This document shows, piece after piece, positions 27,191 through 33,340 of a stretch of DNA of 64,000 bases. A model generated the notes under the pieces. It ran no database searches. It was not told the DNA's origin and saw only the letters and a program-made list of their open reading frames with translations. The number at the start of each line of letters is the position of its first letter. Position 1 is the stretch's first letter. The translations under genes were made by a program, and so were the position numbers. The DNA is from Nevskia ramosa DSM 11499 (GTDB lineage: Bacteria > Pseudomonadota > Gammaproteobacteria > Nevskiales > Nevskiaceae): NCBI RefSeq assembly GCF_000420645.1, contig NZ_ATVI01000009.1:186001-250000 (forward strand), in the 5' to 3' direction.

Positions 27191-27488
27191 AAAGAAGTTG
27201 AAGGCGCGGGATGCCAAGCGAGATCTCGGTGCCGAGTTGTTGGCGTCCGTGCTGGAAATGAAGGCAGAGAAGAAGGGGCGCGTGCACGAGATCGCCCTTT
27301 CGGAGGTCACCCAGGCCCGGGCCAAGTCAGGTCTGTCCCAGTCGCAGTTCGCTCAGGTGCTTGGCGTCTCGCCTCGTACGCTCCAGGAGTGGGAGCAAGG
27401 TCGACGCAAGCCCTCGGGTGCTGCCCAGTCGTTGCTGGCCATTGCGGCCAAGCGGCCAGAAGTGATTCGTGAAGTCTTCCAGTCTTAG
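27177..27488 (+). CDS. higA: XRE-type antitoxin
   Basis: A 103-residue antitoxin with a C-terminal XRE helix-turn-helix (SEVTQARAKSGLSQSQFAQVLGVSPRTLQEWEQGRRKPSG) and a charged N-terminal arm that probably covers the toxin. AAGGAGG lies six bases before ATG 27177, inside the toxin gene, so the antitoxin should be translated more strongly than the toxin. It is expected to bind the toxin and, with it, the palindrome at 26848-26864. A strong terminator follows the stop. Confidence 0.85.
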   Translation: MPMTEKKLKARDAKRDLGAELLASVLEMKAEKKGRVHEIALSEVTQARAKSGLSQSQFAQVLGVSPRTLQEWEQGRRKPSGAAQSLLAIAAKRPEVIREVFQS

Positions 27489-27546
27489 TGTTACGTCGTC
27501 CGAATCGCCGATGAATGCCGCCCAGGCAGTCGCGCCGAAGACGCAG

Positions 27547-27583
27547 CAAGGCGGGACGCGCCAACGGCGGTCCCGCCTTGTTT
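27547..27583. terminator. Bidirectional terminator after the toxin-antitoxin operon
   Basis: CAAGGCGGGAC (27547-27557) pairs with GTCCCGCCTTG (27570-27580), with an inner CGCC/GGCG stem, followed by TTT. It lies between the convergent antitoxin (stop 27488) and the minus-strand outer-membrane gene (stop 27594). Confidence 0.8.
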
Positions 27584-27593
27584 CAAGCTTCGA

Positions 27594-28310
27594 TCAGAAC
27601 TGGAAGCGGACGCCGCCGCGCACCGAGCTGTAGTCGGACTCGCTGAAGTCGTCCTGCAGGTTGGTGTAGCGGTATTCGCCGAACAGGCTGGTTTCGCGGG
27701 TGATCTTGTAGCTCAGGCCAACGAGCAGGTCGACGCCGTCGGCGCGGGCGCTGTCGTTGTTGTTGTTCTCCGGCTCCAGGCTGATGTAGCCGAGGCGGCC
27801 GTAGATCTGGGCGCGGCGCGACGGATTGAATTCGATCAGGCCGCCGACGTCGTAGCCCGTGGCCTTGCCGTTGGTGGTGTCGCCCAGGTAGGTGGTATCG
27901 ACCTGCTGGTTGACGTAGTGGGCGTAGCCGCCCAGCTTGAATTCCGGCGCGATCGGCATCAGCAGGCCGCCGCCGAGGCGGAATTCGTCGAGCTTGTATT
28001 TCACCTTGTCGCCGGCGAACTGGTCATCGGCATTGGCGTAGGTGTATTCGCCGCCGAGGAACAGGCCATGGCCGAAGAAGATCTTGCCGCGCACGCCGAG
28101 GTCGTAGCCATCCGGATTGGTGGAGTCGAAGCCGTCGTCGATGGTCTGGAAGTTGGCGCCAGCGAAGGCGGAGACATCGACCGTCGGGTTGCCGTAGCCA
28201 TCGTCGTTGTTGCCGCGACCATGTCCGCGGCCGTCCGCGTAGGTCGACAACGGGGCGATGACGACTGCCATCGAGATCAACACTTTGTTCAGGTTCTTGG
28301 ACATGGTCAT
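27594..28310 (-). CDS. Outer-membrane beta-barrel protein (YfaZ/Opacity-like)
   Basis: A 238-residue protein with a signal peptide (ending STYADG or close by) and a run of amphipathic strands ending in VRGGVRFQF, the C-terminal Phe of outer-membrane barrels. Its strands (FGHGLFLGGEYTYA; RAQIYGRLGYISLE; SLFGEYRYTNL) resemble YfaZ and opacity-type eight-strand barrels. It follows the 185-residue gene by 194 bases on the same strand. I see no copy of the TGTCGTGAT-N13-GCGTC promoter directly before it, so it may be read from the promoter at 29095 or have its own. Function unknown. Confidence 0.75.
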   Translation of the reverse strand: MTMSKNLNKVLISMAVVIAPLSTYADGRGHGRGNNDDGYGNPTVDVSAFAGANFQTIDDGFDSTNPDGYDLGVRGKIFFGHGLFLGGEYTYANADDQFAGDKVKYKLDEFRLGGGLLMPIAPEFKLGGYAHYVNQQVDTTYLGDTTNGKATGYDVGGLIEFNPSRRAQIYGRLGYISLEPENNNNDSARADGVDLLVGLSYKITRETSLFGEYRYTNLQDDFSESDYSSVRGGVRFQF

Positions 28311-28504
28311 GGTCGCTGCGCGGGGTCCTGTGATGGCCCGGATTGGGCCGTTGCGTGCCGGGTCGCTGCACGCCCCCTGGATTGGGAGCTGCTGCGTCAT
28401 CGAGCGACGCAAGATTGGCCGTTCGAAGCTGAGCGCTTCCTGAACGGCTCCATCACTTTCTACACGAAGTACCGGCAGGGCCGTGTCGACCCTGCCGTCT
28501 GCTT

Positions 28505-29062
28505 TCAATTCTTCGGCGGATTGATCCGGATCGTGTATTCGCCAACCGTGGTGTTCTTGACCTTCGGCATCGCGAACATGCCGGCACCCTTGGGCAGCGG
28601 TTCGGACACGGTCTGGATCAGGGTGAGGACGGCGGGCGTGCCGTCCGGAATCTCGGCGCCAGAGGTGGACGTGGAGACGATGGCGCTCCAGCTGCCGCTG
28701 CCTCGGACTTCTTCGCGCAGCACCAGGCTGGCGTTTGTATGCACGCCGCAGGCGCCGAGCCAGCCGATCTCGTAGCTCAGCGTGGCGTCTTTCGGCGCCT
28801 TGTATTCGATCTTGATCGGCTGCTGATCCTTGATCACCTCGCCAGCCTTGAACGGCACGCTGACGCCGGGCGCGCTGAAGAACACGTCATGCACACGCAG
28901 GTATTCGGCCATGCTGTCCGGCGGAATCAGCTTGCAGCGGGCGTTGGAGACATCAGGCTTGATGATCGGCGCAGCCATGCTGGCTAGCGGCGAGGCGAGC
29001 AGGCCGAGGCCGAGCGTGGTGGTGGCGAGGATGCGCAGGCTTTGCGTGGCGTGGATCGACAT
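28505..29062 (-). CDS. Exported protein of unknown function in the ECF regulon
   Basis: A 185-residue protein with a signal peptide (LRILATTTLGLGLLASPLASMA) and a body of mixed strand character with two cysteines; I recognise no family. Of two close ATGs the second (29062) has GGAG at eight bases and is preferred. The candidate ECF promoter at 29095-29123 ends 33 bases before it. It is the last of the four transcription units that carry this sequence, and it lies between the CsgG operon and a barrel protein gene. A surface or periplasmic role is inferred from the signal peptide only. Confidence 0.6.
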   Translation of the reverse strand: MSIHATQSLRILATTTLGLGLLASPLASMAAPIIKPDVSNARCKLIPPDSMAEYLRVHDVFFSAPGVSVPFKAGEVIKDQQPIKIEYKAPKDATLSYEIGWLGACGVHTNASLVLREEVRGSGSWSAIVSTSTSGAEIPDGTPAVLTLIQTVSEPLPKGAGMFAMPKVKNTTVGEYTIRINPPKN

Positions 29063-29094
29063 CGGCATGACTCCGGTGGGTGGTCTTGTCTGGA

Positions 29095-29123
29095 TAGACG
29101 CGAAGCGGCGCGCGATCACGACA
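29095..29123 (-). promoter_or_regulatory. Candidate ECF-sigma promoter (copy d)
   Basis: On the minus strand: TGTCGTGAT-N13-GCGTCTA. The upstream element is at 29115-29123 and the downstream one at 29095-29101. It is in the gap after the gene ending at 29134 and 33 bases before the start at 29062. It matches the copies at 30955, 33289 and 36049 in sequence, spacing and direction. Confidence 0.75.
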
Positions 29124-29133
29124 GGCGGACGAT

Positions 29134-29601
29134 TCAGCGCCGATACGGTGCGTCGTCGTAGCCGAGGTAGGGCGCTTGATCCCAGAGTTGAATCGGGGCC
29201 GGTGCAGACCGCTGCCGCAGCGGCAGGCCCGGATAGCCATCGGCACAGCGAACGGTGCTGCGGAAGCTGCCGCCATCGAGGCTGCCCGCCGTGCGGCCGC
29301 CACCGCGAAGGCCGGGGCCATCGTTCCAGCCGCAGGGTCCTTGATCGAAGCCGTAGCGGTTTCCGTAGCGGCTGTAGTCGCCAGCATTGCCAGCACCGTA
29401 ATCGGCATCGAGGCCGAGCTTGCTGCCAGCGCCGGTCATTGCGCGCGGATCGGCGCCGTCCGGCAGGCGGCCGTTCCATCCCGGGGTATCGGCCGCCTGT
29501 TCGGTCGAGCCCTGAAAGCTGCGGCGCGGTGATTCGGCCTGAACCAGGCCGGCAAGGCTAAGTCCGAGCAGGGCAGCGCCGACTGGCAATAGACCGCGCA
29601 C
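29134..29601 (-). CDS. Exported Gly/Asp/Tyr-rich protein of unknown function
   Basis: A 155-residue protein with a short signal peptide (LPVGAALLGLSLAGLVQA) and a low-complexity body rich in Gly, Asp, Arg, Tyr and Pro with two cysteines. No family is recognised. The GTG start at 29601 has GGAG six bases before it, and that GGAG overlaps the stop of the CsgG-domain gene, so the two are translationally linked. It is the third gene of the unit that begins at 30903. A flexible extracellular or periplasmic protein is the most that can be said. Confidence 0.55.
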   Translation of the reverse strand: MRGLLPVGAALLGLSLAGLVQAESPRRSFQGSTEQAADTPGWNGRLPDGADPRAMTGAGSKLGLDADYGAGNAGDYSRYGNRYGFDQGPCGWNDGPGLRGGGRTAGSLDGGSFRSTVRCADGYPGLPLRQRSAPAPIQLWDQAPYLGYDDAPYRR

Positions 29602-29604
29602 GGT

Positions 29605-30363
29605 CTACTCCTCGAACCATTCCGGCGAGCGGCTCGCCAGTTCCTTCACCGAAGCTTCGATCAGCGCGCGCACTGCCTTGTCGACGCTTTCATTGCTGCT
29701 GACCGAGGCGCCGCCGTCCGGCGTCAGATCGCCGAGCGATTTGCCGGTGGTCTTCGACATCACCGTGTCCACCGCTGAGCCGATGCCGGCAATGCTGAAG
29801 CCGCCGGATGACAGCTTCTTGGTGACGTTGACGGCATCGAGCACGTCGCCATTACCGGCATCGAGCACCCGCACGTCCATGCCGATGCTGCCCTTGCTCT
29901 TGTTGCCGCCCAGCGTCACGCCGGCCACGGTCAGTGCGCCGTCGCTGCCGCCGCCATCGGCATTGGCTTCCGAGATCACCGCTTCGAAGATCAGCTGCGC
30001 GCCTCGCAACTGCTGGCTGGCGACGTTGCCGGTCGACGCGCCACTCGAATTCAACTGATGCTCCTGCGACACGCCGCCGGCGAGGTTGCTGCGCTCCACT
30101 ACTCTGAAGCGCCGGCTCTTGACCAGCGCCGTGGTGAACATGTCGGTGGCGGCGCGCACATTGAGTTCGCTGACCGCGCTGCGCACTTCGTAAACGGTGA
30201 CCGACACCTTGCGCTTGACCTTCGGCACGCCCACCGATTCCAGCTCCTTCGAGTTCTCGGTGTCGTCGACCACCGCCTTGCTGGCGGCGTAGCTGGGCAG
30301 AGGCAGCGTGCTGGCGCCGATCGATGCGATCAGCAGGAAAGCGGAAAGCGGTTTACGAAACAT
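29605..30363 (-). CDS. CsgG-domain exported protein
   Basis: A 252-residue exported protein (signal peptide ending PLPSYA) with a CsgG-type domain: VTVYEVRS, a run ending MFTTALVKSRRFRVVERSNL, then QLRGAQLIFEAVISE and IGMDVRVLDAGNGDVLDAV. Known relatives include CsgG, the outer-membrane pore for curli subunits, and LpoB-like lipoproteins. There is no lipobox cysteine here and no csgA, csgB, csgE or csgF gene nearby, so it is not a curli operon. GGAG at six bases fixes ATG 30363. It lies between two low-complexity exported proteins within one unit controlled by the candidate promoter at 30955. A role in an unknown secretion or surface assembly is inferred. Confidence 0.78.
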   Translation of the reverse strand: MFRKPLSAFLLIASIGASTLPLPSYAASKAVVDDTENSKELESVGVPKVKRKVSVTVYEVRSAVSELNVRAATDMFTTALVKSRRFRVVERSNLAGGVSQEHQLNSSGASTGNVASQQLRGAQLIFEAVISEANADGGGSDGALTVAGVTLGGNKSKGSIGMDVRVLDAGNGDVLDAVNVTKKLSSGGFSIAGIGSAVDTVMSKTTGKSLGDLTPDGGASVSSNESVDKAVRALIEASVKELASRSPEWFEE

Positions 30364-30405
30364 GACGGGCTCCTGTGTTGCGAATGTGTGTTGCAAATGG
30401 GGAGA

Positions 30406-30903
30406 TCAGTACGGCGTTGGCGTTGGCGCTGGCGTTTCGGTGTTCGGCTGTGGCCAGCCGTTGCTGCCATTGGCACCGCCGCCGAACGCCGAGGGGTCGA
30501 CGTTGTTCTTCGGCGGTTTGGTGAAGGTCTTGCCGCTGCTGTACGGATTCGTGGTGCCGGCGCCTTGTGTCTGGCCACGGCCGGCGAAGCTGCCGCCCTG
30601 GATGCCGCCGGCCTGCCCGCTGCCATAGCCCTGGCTGCTGCCGTAACCGCTGGCGCCATAGCCGTTCGACGGTGCCGTCGACTGACCGCTCCAGCCGCGC
30701 GGCGCGGTTTGCGGCGCGGGCTGCTGAGGCTGCGCGTAGGGATCATTCGAGTAGGTGCCGGGCGGGTCGTAGCCGGGCGCGGCATTGGGGTAGGCGGTGC
30801 TGAATTCCTCGCCGCTCGGCGTGTCTGCCGCTTGCACAGCCTGGGCCGCGCTTCCGGCCAGCAGCAGTGCGAGCGCAAGGTAATGGTGGAAGCGCAGGTT
30901 CAT
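30406..30903 (-). CDS. Exported Gly/Pro/Ser-rich low-complexity protein
   Basis: A 165-residue protein with a signal peptide (LALALLLAGSAAQA) and then almost only Gly, Ser, Pro, Gln, Asn, Tyr and Thr, for example SNGYGASGYGSSQGYGSG. Such composition suits a disordered secreted or surface protein, or a subunit of an extracellular fibre. No family is recognised. It opens the unit that continues into the CsgG-domain gene 43 bases downstream, and a candidate ECF promoter ends 52 bases before its ATG. The combination of a CsgG-type protein and a Gly/Tyr-rich exported neighbour is suggestive but not proof of export through it. Confidence 0.6.
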   Translation of the reverse strand: MNLRFHHYLALALLLAGSAAQAVQAADTPSGEEFSTAYPNAAPGYDPPGTYSNDPYAQPQQPAPQTAPRGWSGQSTAPSNGYGASGYGSSQGYGSGQAGGIQGGSFAGRGQTQGAGTTNPYSSGKTFTKPPKNNVDPSAFGGGANGSNGWPQPNTETPAPTPTPY

Positions 30904-30954
30904 GGGGGGCTCTCGGCAGGCGGGTTCGATGAGGTTCGAACCCTTCTGCTTGAA

Positions 30955-30983
30955 CAGACGCGGTGGCGGCGAAAATCACGACA
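30955..30983 (-). promoter_or_regulatory. Candidate ECF-sigma promoter (copy c)
   Basis: On the minus strand: TGTCGTGAT-N13-GCGTCTG, with the two parts at 30975-30983 and 30955-30961. It sits right after the stop of the 755-residue gene (30988) and 52 bases before the next start (30903). Confidence 0.75.
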
Positions 30984-30987
30984 CGCC

Positions 30988-33255
30988 CTACGGCGCCAGA
31001 CACTGGCGCACCCGCCCTTCGGCCTGCGCCTGCTGGCAGGCAACGAAGCTGGGGCGATCCGGGCACTGGACGATGCCGCGCTGCGGTGTCGGCGCACAGG
31101 TCCGTGGCGGCTGGGCCGCGATCGGCGGCGGCAGATTCTGTGGCAACCGCTGTGTGAAGCCCTGCGGCGCGGGTGCCGGGACAGGGACTGGCATCGGCGC
31201 TGGCACCGGCACCGGCACCGGCATCGGCATCGGGGCAGACGCCGGAACTTCGGCATCGCGACGTCCCGGGATGCGGATCGGCGGCGGACGGCGGCCCTCG
31301 CGCTCGGGTGTCGCGCCCGGTGTCGCGACTGGTGGCGGCAGCGTCTGCGGAAGGTTCCGCGGGATCTGTGTCGACACGCTTCCGCCATCGATCGGCTGCG
31401 TCAGCAGCACACGATAGGGATTACGCGAAATCCCGCCATGAATGTTGGCGTTGTTCTGCCGTTCCAGCCGGGTCAGCATCGCGGCATTGCCGACGCCGTT
31501 GGCGCCCTTGAAGCTGTAGCCCCTCGCGTCCTCACCCGGTGAGCGATAGGCGACGATATTGCGCGAGGCTTTCAGCAGTACGTCGACCTGCTGATCGCAG
31601 TCCTGCTGAATGTCGCGGTAAGCCTGCAGGACGCTCGGGTTGTGGTAATCCGCATCGAGCACGTGCGGATATTTTTCGGAATAAGCGTCTTTCCGGTACT
31701 CGCAGTCGGCCATCGCCTGCTGCACGGCGGCGACGCACTGCTCCTTGTTCTTCGGTCCGCACTTCAGTTCCGGGTGCAGGCTTTCGTGGATGCTGGCGTT
31801 GATCGCCGCCAGCTGCGCCTGCTGCTTGCGATAGGCGGCGATGTCCGCCGCGACCCGGGCCTGCGCCTGCGCACGCGCGGTGCCGGTGAGATCCGGATAC
31901 GCGGCTTCGGCCATCTGCACCGCTTTCGCGGCCTGGGCACGTGCCTGGGCACCGGCCTGGAAGGGATCCATCGGCGCCAGCGTGTCGCCGGCCACCTGCG
32001 GCCACAGCTTGGTCGCGCGGTCGCCGATCGAATCGAACGGGAACTGCGCGCCTTCGCGGTGATCGAGGCTGTAGATGCTGGGCGTCATGCCGCCGGTGTC
32101 GGTGCCGTAGAGCACGTACGAAGCCCTCTTCAGCGGCGCCTTGGCGAGGGTTGCCGGCACGTCGGCGGGCAGGTTCAGCGTCAGGTTCTGTTCGTTCCAG
32201 GCTGCGGCGGCTTCGGCCCGGCTGCGAACGGCCTCGACCACGGCGTACTCGAAAAGCCGCTGCCGCACGCGCTGCTTGAAGCCGTTGTTGGCGAACATCG
32301 TGTCGCTGGTCGTGGTGCCGTCGATCATGTCGTCGCAGGCGCGCCTGGCCTTGTCGGGCGACATCGTGTGGCTGTCGAAGTAGGCGCGGCAGCCTTCACG
32401 CGAGCCTTCGATATTGGACCACTGGCCCGGCTGCGGATTGGGAGAGTAGAAGCCGTCGTTCTTCCGTACCCAGTCGCGGAACGTCGACAGGTAGCCGGCG
32501 ACGTTCGATACCTCGTAGCCGTAGTTGATCGCGAAATAGACGTCCGGCGGCATGTGCTTGTGCTGGCCAGACAGATAGTCACCGAGGTTGGAAATGCCAT
32601 CGATGACCGCGTCGCCCGGGTTCTTCAGCACGCCGAGCGCGCCCTTGACGATGTTCTTCGCCGCATCCCACACCGGCCCGCCGCAGGCATTGCCGATGTT
32701 GTCGATCGAGCTGACCACCTGCTTGACGGTATCGACCGACAGGCCGGCATCGGTCAGCCCGCAGCCGCAGGACAGCGCACCGGTCACGAAGCTCACGCCG
32801 GGCAGGTTGCGCATCGCCGAGCCCTGCAATTCGCCCTTGGCGACCAGGAACAGCTGCTGCTTGGCCGGCGCCGGCAGGATCGGGATCAGGCTCAGGCCGT
32901 TGGCGATCGGCGCCGCGACGGTGTCGTAGATCGCGCCTTCGCAGGCCGGCTGGTGCGTCGGCAGCACGCCGGCATTGGCGACGCCGATGACCACGCCCAT
33001 GCCGACCACATGCGGCGTCGACGTGAAGTTGGCGACGCACTGCGCGCCGGTCGGGCTGGCAACGAAGGCCAGCGCCTTGGCGCCGACCGTGGCCTGCAGA
33101 TAGAAGCCCTTGCCGACGCTGGACGCGCAATCCCAGGCGTCATCGAAGACCGTGGCCCGGGCGGCCGGCGCCATCAGCAGCAGGGCCAGCAGGAAGGCCA
33201 TCAGGAAGGTAGGAGCCGCGAACAGGCGGCGGTACAGCACTGGCAGGCCGGACAT
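30988..33255 (-). CDS. Large exported protein with Pro-rich tail, unknown function
   Basis: A 755-residue protein that I cannot place in a family. It has a long signal peptide (FLMAFLLALLLMAPAARA), a Cys-containing N-terminal region (several cysteines between about 42 and 200, including CGCG), a helical Ala/Gln-rich middle, and from about residue 625 a Pro-rich tail with Pro-Val/Pro-Met repeats (MPMPVPVPVPAP), followed by a short Cys-containing end. The cysteines suggest disulfides in the periplasm or outside the cell. GGGGAA lies five bases before the ATG. It is a single-gene unit with its own candidate ECF promoter at 33289-33317 and is probably a main product of the regulon. Confidence 0.65.
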   Translation of the reverse strand: MSGLPVLYRRLFAAPTFLMAFLLALLLMAPAARATVFDDAWDCASSVGKGFYLQATVGAKALAFVASPTGAQCVANFTSTPHVVGMGVVIGVANAGVLPTHQPACEGAIYDTVAAPIANGLSLIPILPAPAKQQLFLVAKGELQGSAMRNLPGVSFVTGALSCGCGLTDAGLSVDTVKQVVSSIDNIGNACGGPVWDAAKNIVKGALGVLKNPGDAVIDGISNLGDYLSGQHKHMPPDVYFAINYGYEVSNVAGYLSTFRDWVRKNDGFYSPNPQPGQWSNIEGSREGCRAYFDSHTMSPDKARRACDDMIDGTTTSDTMFANNGFKQRVRQRLFEYAVVEAVRSRAEAAAAWNEQNLTLNLPADVPATLAKAPLKRASYVLYGTDTGGMTPSIYSLDHREGAQFPFDSIGDRATKLWPQVAGDTLAPMDPFQAGAQARAQAAKAVQMAEAAYPDLTGTARAQAQARVAADIAAYRKQQAQLAAINASIHESLHPELKCGPKNKEQCVAAVQQAMADCEYRKDAYSEKYPHVLDADYHNPSVLQAYRDIQQDCDQQVDVLLKASRNIVAYRSPGEDARGYSFKGANGVGNAAMLTRLERQNNANIHGGISRNPYRVLLTQPIDGGSVSTQIPRNLPQTLPPPVATPGATPEREGRRPPPIRIPGRRDAEVPASAPMPMPVPVPVPAPMPVPVPAPAPQGFTQRLPQNLPPPIAAQPPRTCAPTPQRGIVQCPDRPSFVACQQAQAEGRVRQCLAP

Positions 33256-33288
33256 GCAATTCCCCGTGTCGATGAACGTTCACTGGGA

Positions 33289-33317
33289 TAGACGCGCTGG
33301 CCCGGCCAATCACGACA
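33289..33317 (-). promoter_or_regulatory. Candidate ECF-sigma promoter (copy b)
   Basis: On the minus strand: TGTCGTGAT-N13-GCGTCTA, parts at 33309-33317 and 33289-33295. It lies between the kinase stop (33341) and the start of the 755-residue gene (33255), leaving a 33-base space to the start codon. Confidence 0.78.
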
Positions 33318-33340
33318 GCGGCGTCCGGCTCGAGCCGGAC

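Noticed and set aside
28505-30903. Curli (csg) operon
   Set aside because: A CsgG-domain protein is present, but CsgA/CsgB repeat subunits, CsgE, CsgF and CsgD are absent and the CsgG-type protein has no lipobox.
31195-31240. Short tandem GGCACC/GGCATC units that looked like a repeat array
   Set aside because: They are the coding sequence of the Pro-Val/Pro-Met tail of the 755-residue exported protein, not a CRISPR or non-coding satellite.
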